A stretch of 64,000 bases of DNA, taken from contig NZ_CP119391.1 of the NCBI RefSeq assembly GCF_031886125.1, forward strand, positions 1,302,001-1,366,000. Reading direction: 5' to 3'. This document shows, one piece after another, positions 34,594 to 43,802 of this stretch (the first letter of the stretch is position 1; each line of letters starts with the position of its first letter). The stretch comes from Halomonas piscis (GTDB taxonomy: Bacteria; Pseudomonadota; Gammaproteobacteria; Pseudomonadales; Halomonadaceae). The notes under the pieces are model-generated. The model was not told the origin of the DNA. It did not search any database and saw only the letters and a program-made list of their open reading frames with translations. Made by a program: the position numbers and the translations under genes.

Positions 34594-36408
34594 GTGGAAA
34601 CCGGACTGCTGTATTCTGCCCTGGTGTTTCTGGTCGCGGCGGTGGCGGTGGTGCCGCTGTGCAAGTGGCTGGGCCTTGGCGAAGTGTTGGGGTACCTGCT
34701 GGCGGGGGTGGCTATCGGCCCGGCGGCGCTGGGCCTGGTGCGCGAACCGGAACAGGTGCTGGGGTTTTCCCAGATCGGCATTGTGTTTCTGCTGTTTATC
34801 ATCGGCCTGGAGCTCAAGCTTTCCCGGCTGAAGCTGATGCGCCAGTCGGTGTTTGTCTTCGGCGGCCTGCAGCTGCTCACCGCCAGCCTGGCCATCGCCC
34901 TCGTTGCCTGGCTGTTGGGGCTGTCGCCCACGGCGGCGCTGATTGTCGGTTTCGGTCTGGGGCTGAGCTCGACGCCGCTGGTGCTGCAGCTGCTGGGCGA
35001 GGGCGGCGAGCTGCAGAGCCGCCAGGGCCGCTATGCCTTTTCCATTCTGCTGTTTCAGGACATGGCGACGATTCCGGTGCTGGCGCTGATTCCTTTTCTC
35101 GGCGCCGGGGCGAACCTGAACGGCAACTCGTCCGAGATTGTCCGGGAGATTGTGCTGGGCATCGGCGCCTTTGCGCTGCTGATCCTCTGCGGGCGCTATT
35201 TGCTGCGCCCGCTATTCCACCAGGTAGCCAAAATGCGCAGCCGCGAAATGTTCCTCGCCGCCGCCCTGATGGTGGTGCTGGGGGCGGCTTTGCTGATGGA
35301 GCAGGCGGGGCTGTCCATGGCGCTGGGAGCCTTTGTGGCCGGCGTGCTGCTGGCGGACTCGGAGTACCGCCCGGCCATCGAGGCCGATATCCAGCCGTTC
35401 AAGGGCCTGCTGCTGGGGCTTTTCTTCATGGCGGTGGGCATGACCGCCCAGGTCGGGCTGCTGCTGGAACATCCGCTGCGCATCCTGCTGTTCGTCATCG
35501 GGCTGTCCGTGCTCAAGTTTCTCATGCTGGTGGTGGCGACGCGGCTGTATCGCCGGCCCTGGACCGTCGCGCTGCGGTTGGGGGTGCTGATGGGGCACGG
35601 CGGCGAGTTCGGTTTCGTGCTGTTCTCTGCGGCGCTCTCCGCCAGCGTGCTGGAGGCGTCGCTGGTCGATACGCTGATCCTGATCGTGTCGCTATCCATT
35701 GCGCTGGCACCCTTGATCAACGCCCTGGCGCTGCGCTCGGGGCTGCTGGCGCACAAAAGGCCGACCCGCGAATTCGACCGACCCCGGGACCACGAGCCCC
35801 GGGTGCTGATCATCGGCTTCAGCCGCTTTGGCCAGGTCGTCGGGCGGGTGCTGCAGAACCTGCAGATCCCCTTCACGGTGTTGGACAGCGACCCCGAGCG
35901 GGTGGATTTTGTCCGCCGCTACGGCCACCAGGTGTATTTCGGCGATGCCTCGCGGCTCGACCTGCTGGAAGCCGCCGGGGCCGGGCGCGCGCATCTGCTG
36001 GTGCTGGCAGTAAGCGAGGTAGACATGTCCCTGCGCGTGGCCGGCCTCATTCGGCGGCGCTTCCCCCGGGCCCGGCTGCTGGCCCGGGCGCGGGATCGCT
36101 ACCATGCCCAGCAGCTGATGCGCCTGGGCGTCTCCGTGGTGATTCGCGAGCTGCTGCTGTCGAGTCTCGAGATGACCCGGCGGGTGTTAACGGAGCTTGG
36201 CGTCAAGGACGAGATCGCCCGGCATACCATCGAGACCTTCCGCCAGCACGACGAGCACACCCTGATGCGGCAGATGGAGGCGTCCCGGGAGGAGCAGCAG
36301 CAGCCACAAAGCCACGCCCAGGCCAACCGCGAACTGCAGGAGCTTTTCGAGGCGGACGCGGAAAGTTTGACCCCCGGAACCCTCGAGACGCCGTCGCCTC
36401 GTCGCTGA
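34594..36408 (+). CDS. CPA2 monovalent cation:proton antiporter (Kef-like) with TrkA-N domain
   Basis: A 604-residue potassium/proton antiporter-type protein. The N-terminal 12-13 helices include LGLGEVLGYLLAGVAIGP, FLLFIIGLELKLSRL, FGLGLSSTPLVLQLL and LLFQDMATIPVLALIPFL, then MGHGGEFGFVLFSAAL. The cytoplasmic RCK/TrkA-N domain begins at RVLIIGFSRFGQVVGRVLQ (nucleotide-binding) and continues through YFGDASRLDLLEAAGA. Overall it resembles KefB/KefC, but no adjacent KefG/KefF partner gene is seen, so glutathione gating is not assured. The GTG start is inferred. Confidence 0.88.
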   Translation: METGLLYSALVFLVAAVAVVPLCKWLGLGEVLGYLLAGVAIGPAALGLVREPEQVLGFSQIGIVFLLFIIGLELKLSRLKLMRQSVFVFGGLQLLTASLAIALVAWLLGLSPTAALIVGFGLGLSSTPLVLQLLGEGGELQSRQGRYAFSILLFQDMATIPVLALIPFLGAGANLNGNSSEIVREIVLGIGAFALLILCGRYLLRPLFHQVAKMRSREMFLAAALMVVLGAALLMEQAGLSMALGAFVAGVLLADSEYRPAIEADIQPFKGLLLGLFFMAVGMTAQVGLLLEHPLRILLFVIGLSVLKFLMLVVATRLYRRPWTVALRLGVLMGHGGEFGFVLFSAALSASVLEASLVDTLILIVSLSIALAPLINALALRSGLLAHKRPTREFDRPRDHEPRVLIIGFSRFGQVVGRVLQNLQIPFTVLDSDPERVDFVRRYGHQVYFGDASRLDLLEAAGAGRAHLLVLAVSEVDMSLRVAGLIRRRFPRARLLARARDRYHAQQLMRLGVSVVIRELLLSSLEMTRRVLTELGVKDEIARHTIETFRQHDEHTLMRQMEASREEQQQPQSHAQANRELQELFEADAESLTPGTLETPSPRR

Positions 36409-36514
36409 CCTGCCGGCTTGCCGGTTCTTTGCATTGTGACTGTGCCGGCTTATGGTGGAGGGAGAGGCCTGCCGGGAGTGGGCCGGCGGCGGGCATGACA
36501 ACCGGGAGGTGGAC

Positions 36515-36898
36515 ATGAGCCAGAAACAGAGACTGACGCAGCTTTACGTGTATTACGACGGCGCCTGCCCCATCTGCCGGCGCGACCGTGCCCGCTACGA
36601 GCAGTGGGCCGGCGAAACCGGCGATACGGTTACCTGGTGCGATCTCAACGAGTACGGCGAGCACCTGCACGCCATCGGCGTGGACCCCGAGGTGGCGCTT
36701 TTGTCGCTGCATCTGGAAGACGCCGAGGGGCGCTTATACGAGGGTATCGACGCCTACGTGCTGCTGATGAAGCGGGTGACCCGGCTGCGCCCGGCAGCTT
36801 TTTTCATGGCGCTGCCGGGCGTCAAGCCCGTGCTGACCGCGGTTTACAAGCGCTGGGTGCGTCGCCGGCTGGCCCGGGAAGGGCGCCTTCCCTCCTGA
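36515..36898 (+). CDS. DCC-family thiol-disulfide oxidoreductase-like protein (DUF393)
   Basis: A 127-residue protein with the DCC-family signature YYDGACPICRRDRARYE (a CxxC pair following D-G). It is followed by VTWCDLNEYGEHL and YEGIDAYVLLMKRVTRL. The family is predicted to have a thioredoxin-like fold; the substrate is unknown. The ATG at 36515 has GGGAGG at 36504-36509 upstream. It lies 107 bp after the Kef-like gene and is convergent with the DUF488 gene 9 bp away. Confidence 0.87.
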   Translation: MSQKQRLTQLYVYYDGACPICRRDRARYEQWAGETGDTVTWCDLNEYGEHLHAIGVDPEVALLSLHLEDAEGRLYEGIDAYVLLMKRVTRLRPAAFFMALPGVKPVLTAVYKRWVRRRLAREGRLPS

Positions 36899-36907
36899 CC
36901 GTTGCGG

Positions 36908-37333
36908 TTACCGGTCGAGTTCGTGGGCGTAGCAGGGCGGCGACGCCACCGGGTCACGGTCAGCGGCGTCTTCCTTTTCCAGCGCCTGCAGCACGCTCTC
37001 GCGCAGCGCCGGCAGATGAGAATCCTCGATACGCCGGCTGGCGGTTAACAGCGTCAGGCGCCCGGTTCGAGCATAGCGCATCAGCGGCAGCAGCAGGTCC
37101 TCGTTGTCGGCAAGCTCCAGACCGTAGCGGGTGTCGAATGCTGCCTTGCTGCGCCGATCGCGCCGGTACTGGCGTCGCAGCGCGTTGGTGGGCGTCGCCT
37201 CCGGATGCCAGGCGCTCAGCGCGAGCGCGTCTTGCGCCTTGCCCCGGGGCCACAGGCGGTCCACCAGCACTCGGGTGCCGTCGTCCGCCTCGGCGGGGGC
37301 ATACACGCGCTTGAGCGCAATCGAGTAGCTCAC
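36908..37333 (-). CDS. DUF488 family protein
   Basis: A 141-residue protein of the DUF488 (YeaO-like) type. Visible blocks are LVDRLWPRGKAQDALALSAWHPEATPT and LTLLTASRRIEDSHLPAL (from the typical TLLYAAKD..NHA region). Its function is not established. The promoter region to its right carries a direct repeat GTTAACYGAGG (37351-37361 and 37365-37375). Confidence 0.85.
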   Translation of the reverse strand: MSYSIALKRVYAPAEADDGTRVLVDRLWPRGKAQDALALSAWHPEATPTNALRRQYRRDRRSKAAFDTRYGLELADNEDLLLPLMRYARTGRLTLLTASRRIEDSHLPALRESVLQALEKEDAADRDPVASPPCYAHELDR

Positions 37334-37510
37334 TGTGCCTTCTCCTTGTTGTTAACTGAGGGGTGTTAACCGAGGATTGCCGGCTGATAAGAGATGGCCC
37401 TGGAAACAGTCTAGCAAATCTCCGGCCGACCGTTTACCGCCTGCAAACAGGTCGTCTATCTTGATCGCAGCGCCAGAAGCCCATAATCTGTCGCGCTATC
37501 GTCTCCCCCA

Positions 37511-38371
37511 GTGATACCGAGCCCCGTTCCCGTGAAGTCTATCGCTTGTGCCCCCGCAAAAGCCGCTGAGCTGACGCCCGCCGGCGATCGCTACTTTGAC
37601 GGCATGGCGGAGAAGTTTGCCCGCTCGCTGTACAGCACCCCTCGGGGCGCGCTGCGCCTGGCGCTGCTCGACGAGCTTCTCCCCGACATGCTGGCCCTTG
37701 ACGGCCAGCCGGCGCTGGACGTGGGCGCGGGGCTGGGCCAGCAGGCCGCCTGGCTGGCTCGGCGCGGCCACCCGGTGACGCTTGCCGAGCCCTCCGCCGA
37801 CATGCTGGCCTACGCCCGCCGAGCGCTTGCCGGGGAGCCCTTTGCCCGGCGCATCGCGTTCCTGCAGGCACCGCTGCAGGCGCTGGAAGCGCGCGCCCCC
37901 GGCCCCTGGCCGCTGATATTCTGCCACGCGGTGCTTGAATGGCTGGGCGACCCCGGCGCGGCGCTGCAGTCGTTGAGCCGGCTGCTGGCGCCCGGCGGCC
38001 AGCTGAGCCTGATGGTGTTCAACCGCGACGCGCTGCGCTTTTCCAACGTGGTCAAGGGCAATCGGCAAAAGGCGCTGGACGACCGCCTGGAGGGCTGGGG
38101 GCGGGGCGCTCGTCTCACCCCGATCAGCCCGCTGACCCACGCCGATATCCAGCGCTTTGCTGCTGCCGCGGGGCTCGAGATCCAGGCCGCGGCGGGGGTT
38201 CGCATCTTCCAGGACTATCTGCGCGAGCCGCCGGCGGACGACGCCGATATGGCCACGCTGGAAGCGCTGGAACGTACCTACTGCCGGGTTGATCCGCACT
38301 GGCGGCTGGGCCGCTATTTGCTATACACCTTGTACAAGTCGCACCCTGCGCAAGCTATCTTCCCACCTTGA
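37511..38371 (+). CDS. cmoM: tRNA 5-carboxymethoxyuridine methyltransferase CmoM-like
   Basis: A class I SAM methyltransferase of about 286 residues. The SAM motif is ALDVGAGLGQQAAWLARRGHPVTLAEPS, with an early AGDRYFDGMAEKFARSLYSTPRGALRLALL typical of CmoM/SmtA. Further blocks are FCHAVLEWLGDP and RLLAPGGQLSLMVFNRDALRFSNVVKGN. CmoM methylates cmo5U34 to mcmo5U in tRNA. The start is uncertain: GTG at 37511 or the in-frame GTG at 37532. It is followed after 18 bp by rsmC, another RNA methyltransferase gene. Confidence 0.85.
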   Translation: MIPSPVPVKSIACAPAKAAELTPAGDRYFDGMAEKFARSLYSTPRGALRLALLDELLPDMLALDGQPALDVGAGLGQQAAWLARRGHPVTLAEPSADMLAYARRALAGEPFARRIAFLQAPLQALEARAPGPWPLIFCHAVLEWLGDPGAALQSLSRLLAPGGQLSLMVFNRDALRFSNVVKGNRQKALDDRLEGWGRGARLTPISPLTHADIQRFAAAAGLEIQAAAGVRIFQDYLREPPADDADMATLEALERTYCRVDPHWRLGRYLLYTLYKSHPAQAIFPP

Positions 38372-38389
38372 GTCACCGGAGAGTCCTGA

Positions 38390-39400
38390 ATGAGTGCCCA
38401 GACGCCCAGCTGCCAGCTGCTTGACCGCCCCGCCTTTGCCGAAGACCCTGATTTTGCCGGCTTTTACGCCGTGGCCCCGCCGGACGATCCCTGGGTGTGG
38501 CACGCTGCTGGCGGCGTCATCAGCGCCGATGAGCGTCTGCTGTCGCGGTCTCGCGCGGCGGGCCGGCCGGCCGTACCGCCGCTGGGTGTGCAAGAAGAGG
38601 CAGTGCCGGCGGCGGTATTGTTCTGGCCCAAGGCGTTAAAGCTGGCCGGCTGGTGGCTGGACTGGCTCAACCGCTCGCTGCCCGATAGCACACCCCTTGC
38701 CGTAGTGGGTGAGCACGGCGGCGGGGTGCGCCGGGCGGCAAAAATGCTCGCCGAGCGCGGCATGGCGTGGGAAAAGCGCGACAGCGCCCGGCGCTGTTCG
38801 GTGTTTGTCAGCGAAACGCAAAAAAGCGCTGCACCGGCGGAAGAGGCTGCCTGGCAAACCTTCGGCATCGGTGAGGTAACGCTTGCCAGCCACCCCGGCG
38901 TATTCGGCCACGGCAAGGTGGACGAGGGCACCGCGCTGCTGCTCGACACGCTGGAAAGCGAGCTGGGTGGGGCGTCGCTCAGCGTACTCGACGTGGGTTG
39001 CGGCGACGGCATCATCAGCGCCTGGCTTGCCCGTCGGGGGCACGATGTCACCGCTGTGGACGTTAGCCACTTTGCGGTGGAGGCGACCCGGCGAACGCTT
39101 GCGCAAAACGGCCTTGAAGGTCGGGTGCTGGCAAGCGATGTCTACGCAGGGCTTGAAGAGGGCGAGCGTTTTGATGCGATTGTCAGCAACCCGCCGTTTC
39201 ATCAGGAGCGCAACATCGACTACGGGCCCGCCGGCCGGCTGATCGGCCAGGCCGCCGAGCGGCTGAACCGGGGCGGGCAGCTGGTGCTGGTGGCCAACGC
39301 CTTTCTGCCCTACGCCGGGCCCCTGGAGCGTGCCCTGGGCAAGTTTGAAACGCTCGCCGACAACCGCCGGTTCAAGGTGTATCGGGCGCGTAAGGCGTAA
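38390..39400 (+). CDS. rsmC: 16S rRNA m2G1207 methyltransferase RsmC
   Basis: RsmC methylates G1207 of 16S rRNA in the 30S subunit. The 336-residue protein has a degenerate N-terminal methyltransferase-like half and a functional C-terminal half. The C-terminal half has FGHGKVDEGTALLLDTL, the SAM motif VLDVGCGDGIISAWLARRG, the catalytic motif IVSNPPFHQERNIDYG, and LNRGGQLVLVANAFLPYAGPL, all characteristic of RsmC. It is in the same orientation as cmoM, 18 bp downstream. Confidence 0.94.
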   Translation: MSAQTPSCQLLDRPAFAEDPDFAGFYAVAPPDDPWVWHAAGGVISADERLLSRSRAAGRPAVPPLGVQEEAVPAAVLFWPKALKLAGWWLDWLNRSLPDSTPLAVVGEHGGGVRRAAKMLAERGMAWEKRDSARRCSVFVSETQKSAAPAEEAAWQTFGIGEVTLASHPGVFGHGKVDEGTALLLDTLESELGGASLSVLDVGCGDGIISAWLARRGHDVTAVDVSHFAVEATRRTLAQNGLEGRVLASDVYAGLEEGERFDAIVSNPPFHQERNIDYGPAGRLIGQAAERLNRGGQLVLVANAFLPYAGPLERALGKFETLADNRRFKVYRARKA

Positions 39401-40384
39401 ATCCGGCAGGCCACGGGCAATGTTGGCTCGTCCCTGTATTCTGGCGATGTGGCTTGATCTTCGCTGAATAAATTCAGCTCCCACCATTCGCCAATAGCCC
39501 GAGCTTGTTGCTATCTTCGCTACGTGGTGGGAAATGGGATGGACCCGTCCTTCTGTGCCAAGCTGGATATAACATCTAGCCAGCAGTGCACAGAACACTG
39601 ACGGCATCGGTGAAGGAGGATCCATCCATGAAACAGATTAGCATTATAGGCATTGACCTGGCGAAACACGTTTTTCAACTGCATGCCGTGGATGCGCACG
39701 GTCACAAAGTATTCAGCAAGCAAGTCCGGCGAGAGAAGTTACGCTTGACGCTGGCCCAAATTCCGCCTTGCCACGTCGCCATGGAAGCGTGCGGCTCCGC
39801 TCATTACTGGGCGAGAGACATTGGCACGCTGGGCCATGAGGCCGAACTACTGCCACCGCAGGCGGTCAAGCCCTTCGTGCTGGGCCACAAGAACGATGCG
39901 CGCGATGCCGCGGCTATCGCCGAGGCCGCGGCGCGCCCGGCCACGCCTCGAGTGACGATCAAGACGGAAGCACAACAGTCCCTGCAAGCAGTGCACCGAG
40001 TACGCAGTCGGTTAGTGCGCGAACGCACCGCCGTCGGCAACGAGCTGCGCGGCCTGCTGGGCGAGTTTGGTCTAATCGTGTCGCAGGGGCACGCGGTGAT
40101 ACGCCAGGGCGTTATTCGTGAGCGGCTGGACGAGCAACGGGCACGGCTGGGGGAAGAACTCTACACCCTGCTGAACGACCTGCTCGATCAATGGCTCGAG
40201 AACGATGCCCGGATCGCGCGCTATGACAAGCGTCTGCAGCGTCTGGCCAGGGCATCAGATGACATGCAGCGGCTGATGAGTCTGCCCGGCATCGGCCCGA
40301 TCAATGCGACGCTGTTGTTCAGCCATCTGGGCGATCCGGCGCGATTCCCCAACGGACGTCAGTTCAGCGCCTCGTTGGGGCTAG

Positions 40385-41211
40385 GGGGCGTTAACAATTA
40401 GGCCAGCCATATGGCGGCTGACACGAGGCAGAGGAGTGACTGGTAGTTTCTTGCCAGTCGCTCATAGCGTGTAGATAACCGCCGGAACTTCTTGATTTTC
40501 TGAAAGAACCTCTCCACCAGATTGCGATCTTGGTAACAGTGCCAGTCTACTTCAATGCGCGCCAAACGATTCTTTTTCGGAGGAATCACCGGCTCGGCAC
40601 CTGCGGCCTGAATCATGTCCCGCAGAGCAGTGGAGTCATACCCCTTGTCGCCCAGCACCGCTTGCGGGGAAAAACCTTCCAGTAGAGCGGGAGCAGCACC
40701 ATACTCCGACGCCTGGCCCGGTGTGAGAACCAATCGTACTGGGTTACCTAACGCATCGACTGCGGCATGAATTTTGGTGCTCAATCCGCCTCGAGATTTG
40801 CCCATGGCTTCGACGTCTTGCGTGTTTTTTTTGACGCTCCATGCTGGTGCACCCTGACGATGCTACCGTCGATCATCAGCTGCTCTAGATCGGGATCGTC
40901 GGCTACTGTGTCAAAAATACGCTGCCAAACGCCCTTTCGTGACCAACGGTTATACCGCATGTAGACGGTGTGCCAGCGCCCAAAAGATTCGGGAAGATCA
41001 CGCCACGGGGCGCCGGTCCGAGCGATCCAGAGCACGGCTTCCACGAACAGGCGATTGTCCTTGGCAGTTACCCCACAGTCTGAGGCTTTGCCGGGGAGCA
41101 GGTGCTCGATTCGCTCCCACTGATCATCGCGTAACTTCAACCGACTCATGGCCCACCAAAATCTATGAATACTAAATCAGTTTAAACGAAACTAATGATT
41201 GTTAACACACC
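40385..41211 (-). mobile_element. IS5-family (IS427-group) insertion nested in the IS110 element
   Basis: About 827 bp with imperfect terminal inverted repeats (GGGGCGTTAACAATT and GGTGTGTTAACAATC). It is flanked by CTAG duplications at 40381-40384 and 41212-41215. It has two overlapping frames on the minus strand joined by an A8 slippery tract, the IS427-type arrangement. Confidence 0.9.
40398..41149 (-). CDS. IS427-group transposase made by -1 frameshifting (orfA/orfB)
   Basis: The first frame (41149 to 40781) encodes MSRLKLRDDQWERIEHLLPG, ARTGAPWRDLPESFGRWHTVY and LMIDGSIVRVHQHGA. The second frame (to 40398) encodes GKSRGGLSTKIHAAVDALGNPV, AVLGDKGYDSTALRD and DRNLVERFFQKIKKFRRLSTRYE, so the two parts together hold the DDE residues. 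They overlap around an A8 tract (T8 at 40825-40832 on the plus strand), where -1 slippage would join them. The frame offset between the two is -1, as required. Confidence 0.88.
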
Positions 41212-41493
41212 CTAGTGCCACGCCAGCATTCCAGCGGGGGTCGCAACCAGTTGATGGGGATCACCAAACGCGGCAATGGCGAGGTTCGAAAGCAGTTGGT
41301 GCACGGTGCCCGCGCGGCATTACGCCAGTTCCAACGTCAGGAACATCCCGACCGGCTGTCCCGTTGGGCCTGCTCGTTAGCGGCGCGTCTTGGGCAACGC
41401 AAGGCCATTGTGGCCCTGGCGAACAAGATGGCGCGGATTTGCTGGTCGCTATTGGCCCATGAACGGCGCTATCAGCCACAGGAGGCCGCTTGA

Positions 41494-41776
41494 TGATACC
41501 GAACAAACAGGGAATATAGCTTAGCATGCGATAAGTTACCCAACCCCGAGGTTGCGCAGGCGAGATGCTTCGATGGCATAACGGGTCAGACCGGCTTTCT
41601 GTCACTCTGTAAAGTGCGCAGGCCCATCACGAGGCCGAGTGGGAGATCAGAGCAGAGAGCGCGTATTCCATCAGGGCCAGGCACGGCAAGTGCCATCAAT
41701 AGGCCGGATATAAGCGTGCAGTCCTCACTCTTATGCGTTGTTGCTTCTGGCTTGCACAACAGGACGGGTCCATATA
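41494..41776 (+). ncRNA. 3' noncoding region of the interrupted IS110 element, candidate guide-RNA region
   Basis: About 280 bp after the transposase stop with no supported gene. In IS1111-group elements this place encodes the seekRNA. I could not define loops or a target here. With the transposase gene broken, any RNA would have to act with a transposase from another copy. Confidence 0.3.
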
Positions 41777-41882
41777 AGCGCAATTTATTGCGCGAATGCT
41801 GTGTTGAAACACTATCTTCCTGATTCGGCATTCGCTTGTACGACAAGCCATCAAAGCGTTGTGCTGTTTACTTGACCTCCAC

Positions 41883-41919
41883 AAAAAAACCGCGCGACCC
41901 GACAGGGCCGCGCGGTTTT
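41883..41919 (-). terminator. Rho-independent terminator of the cyo operon
   Basis: AAAACCGCGCG and CGCGCGGTTTT form an 11 bp stem around ACCCGACAGGGC. On the minus strand the stem is followed by a run of T (A7 at 41883-41889 on the plus strand). It sits 24 bp after the cyoE stop. Confidence 0.88.
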
Positions 41920-41942
41920 GCGTCGAGGGCGTCAGCCCCGGG

Positions 41943-42842
41943 TTACAGCGAGGTCCACAGCGCCACGTTGGGCGCGAGGCTCGAGTCCACCGACATCATC
42001 ACGCTGAGCGCGGTGATGGTAAGGATGGAAAAGCCGAACACCTGCCTGGCCCATTTCTCGTCGTCCCTGGCCTTGTAGCCTTCAAGCCCCAGGTAGAGCC
42101 AGTAGACCCCCATTACCAGGGCGACGGCGAAGTAGCCCACGCCGGCGTAGCCCGCCAGGCTGAGGGTCAGCGTGGCTACCACAAAGGCCAGAATGTAGCC
42201 GAGGATGTAGTGCTTGGCGGTCTCGATGCCGCGCACCACCGGCAGCACCGGAATCGACGCCGCGCGGTAGTCTTCGCGCCGGAAAATGGCGATGGCGTAG
42301 GAGTGGGGCATCTGCCACAGGCAGAAGATCGCCAGCAGGGTCATCGCCCCGGTATCGAACTGCCCGCTCACCGCGCAGTAGCCCACCACCGGCGGTACCG
42401 CGCCGGAGAGGCTGCCCACCAGGGTGCCGAACTCCGAGTGGCGCTTCATGTAGAGGCTGTAGGCACCGACATAGATGGCAAAGCCGAAGGCGGCAAGCCC
42501 TACCGTCAGCGCGTTGGTGCCCAGGGCAAGAAGGCCGAAGCCGCCCAGTCCCAGCAGGGTGGCAAATACCAGCGTTGCCGCCGGGGTAATCCGCCCCTGT
42601 ACCAGCGGGCGGTTTTGGGTACGGCGCATGATGGCGTCGATATCGCGGTCGATGACGTTGTTGTAGGCGCACCCCGAGGCAATCACCAGGCCAAGCCCTG
42701 CCAGGGTGGCAAGAAACAGCCAGGCGTCGAACTCACCCCGGGCGGCGAGAAAATAGCCGCCCATCACCGAGATGACGTTGCCGCCGATGATGCCCGGCTT
42801 GGTCAGGGTGACAAAGTCCTGAAAACGACTCGGCGTCGCCAC
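41943..42842 (-). CDS. cyoE: Protohaem IX farnesyltransferase (haem O synthase)
   Basis: CyoE adds a farnesyl group to haem B to form haem O for the terminal oxidase. The ~299-residue membrane protein starts near [19 protein letters not shown]. It contains the prenyltransferase Asp motifs in [20 protein letters not shown] and the second conserved region [27 protein letters not shown]. The GTG at 42842 directly overlaps the cyoD stop (TAGTG) and is preferred over a longer start at 42884 that would overlap cyoD by 43 bp. It is the last gene of cyoABCDE and is followed by a terminator. Confidence 0.93.
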   Translation of the reverse strand: MATPSRFQDFVTLTKPGIIGGNVISVMGGYFLAARGEFDAWLFLATLAGLGLVIASGCAYNNVIDRDIDAIMRRTQNRPLVQGRITPAATLVFATLLGLGGFGLLALGTNALTVGLAAFGFAIYVGAYSLYMKRHSEFGTLVGSLSGAVPPVVGYCAVSGQFDTGAMTLLAIFCLWQMPHSYAIAIFRREDYRAASIPVLPVVRGIETAKHYILGYILAFVVATLTLSLAGYAGVGYFAVALVMGVYWLYLGLEGYKARDDEKWARQVFGFSILTITALSVMMSVDSSLAPNVALWTSL

Positions 42843-43174
42843 TAGCCGATCATCATGTTGAGATGCAGGTGATGCATGATCCACAGCGAACCTCCCACGA
42901 CCAGGGCCAGTATAGTGAGCGTAAAGACAAACGACGTCAGGTTCCAGCCTTCGTCGGACTTGGTGTTCATGTGCATGAACATCACCAGCTGCACCAGTAT
43001 CTGGGCGATGGCCATGGCCACGATAACGAGCACCGTCGTCGCGGTGTTGAAGGCCCCGCTCATCACCGCGGCAAAGGGAATGACCGTCAGCACAATGGAG
43101 AGGATCAGCCCCGTGACGTAGGTCTTGACGCTGCCGTGGCTGGCGCCGCCCGGCGCGGTATGCGAATCGCTCAT
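42842..43174 (-). CDS. cyoD: Cytochrome o ubiquinol oxidase subunit IV
   Basis: The small 110-residue subunit of cytochrome bo3 oxidase. The sequence [25 protein letters not shown], then [30 protein letters not shown] and a last hydrophobic stretch ending [14 protein letters not shown] give three membrane helices, the typical CyoD pattern. It lies 1 bp after cyoC and overlaps the cyoE start. Confidence 0.94.
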   Translation of the reverse strand: MSDSHTAPGGASHGSVKTYVTGLILSIVLTVIPFAAVMSGAFNTATTVLVIVAMAIAQILVQLVMFMHMNTKSDEGWNLTSFVFTLTILALVVGGSLWIMHHLHLNMMIG

Positions 43175-43175
43175 A

Positions 43176-43802
43176 TCACAGCACTCCCATCAGGTAGACG
43201 AAAGAAAAGACGCAGATCCAGACGATGTCCAGAAAGTGCCAAAAAAGGCTCAGGCACATGATTCGCGGGCGCGTCATGTTGTTAAGCCCCTTGGTGGACA
43301 CCTGAACCAGCATCACGGCAATCCAGATCAGGCCGAAGGTGACGTGCAGCCCGTGAGTGCCCACCAGGGTGAAGAACGCGGTAAGAAAGGCGCTGCGATC
43401 CGGGCCGAAGCCTTCCTCGATCAGATGGTGGAACTCAAAGAGCTCCATGCCCACAAAGGCCGCGCCGAGCAGAAAGGTAATGCCCAGCCAGGCCTTGACC
43501 TGGCCGGCCCTGTCGGCGTTCATCGAAAGCACGGCCATACCGTAGGTGAAGCTCGAAAACAGCAGCAGGAAGGTCTCGACCAGCACAAAGGGCAGTTCGA
43601 AGATCTCCCGCCCCGAGGGGCCGCCGGCCGTGCCCCCGGAGAGCACGGCGTAGGTGGCGAACAGCGAGCCGAAGATCACCAGATCGCTCATCAGGTAGAC
43701 CCAGAAGCCAAAGACCGTTTTGCCGCCGTCGTCGTGAGCGTCGGCGTGGTGGTCCTGGGCTTTCGCCGGAGCGTGCTGGTTAGTCATGGTTGTGGTTGCC
43801 AT
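43176..43802 (-). CDS. cyoC: Cytochrome o ubiquinol oxidase subunit III
   Basis: A 208-residue subunit with five hydrophobic helices. Family blocks are [65 protein letters not shown] and [22 protein letters not shown]. It overlaps the cyoB stop by 1 bp in the cyoABCDE operon. A His-rich N-terminal stretch ([10 protein letters not shown]) precedes the first helix. Confidence 0.95.
   Translation of the reverse strand: MATTTMTNQHAPAKAQDHHADAHDDGGKTVFGFWVYLMSDLVIFGSLFATYAVLSGGTAGGPSGREIFELPFVLVETFLLLFSSFTYGMAVLSMNADRAGQVKAWLGITFLLGAAFVGMELFEFHHLIEEGFGPDRSAFLTAFFTLVGTHGLHVTFGLIWIAVMLVQVSTKGLNNMTRPRIMCLSLFWHFLDIVWICVFSFVYLMGVL

Larger units (their letters stand above)
39628..41493 (+). pseudogene. 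IS110-family transposase disrupted by IS5-family insertion
   Basis: The N-terminal part (39628-40384) starts MKQISIIGIDLAKHVFQL, with the first catalytic Asp in GIDLAKH, Glu in VAMEACGSAHYW and Asp pair in KNDARDAAAIAEA. The C-terminal part (41216-41493) contains RNQLMGITKRGNGEVRKQL. Removing the nested element and one CTAG copy restores a continuous frame through SLGLVPRQHSSGG, the IS110 serine motif, giving 344 residues. So the gene was intact before the insertion. AAGGAGGA precedes the start. Confidence 0.9.
39532..41776 (+). mobile_element. IS110-family element (IS1111-type), interrupted by an IS5-family element
   Basis: Subterminal inverted repeats ATGGACCCGTCCT (39539-39551) and AGGACGGGTCCAT (41761-41773) are exact complements, placed 7 bp and 3 bp from the assumed ends as in IS1111-group elements. 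Without the nested element it would be about 1.41 kb. It carries one transposase gene, now disrupted, and about 283 bp of noncoding DNA after the gene. It is a different element from the copies at 16.7-20.2 kb. Confidence 0.82.

Noticed and set aside
34566..36518. 650-codon plus-strand frame overlapping the Kef-like gene
   Set aside because: The alternative frame gives membrane helices and TrkA-N motifs; this one is Gly/Ala/Arg filler.
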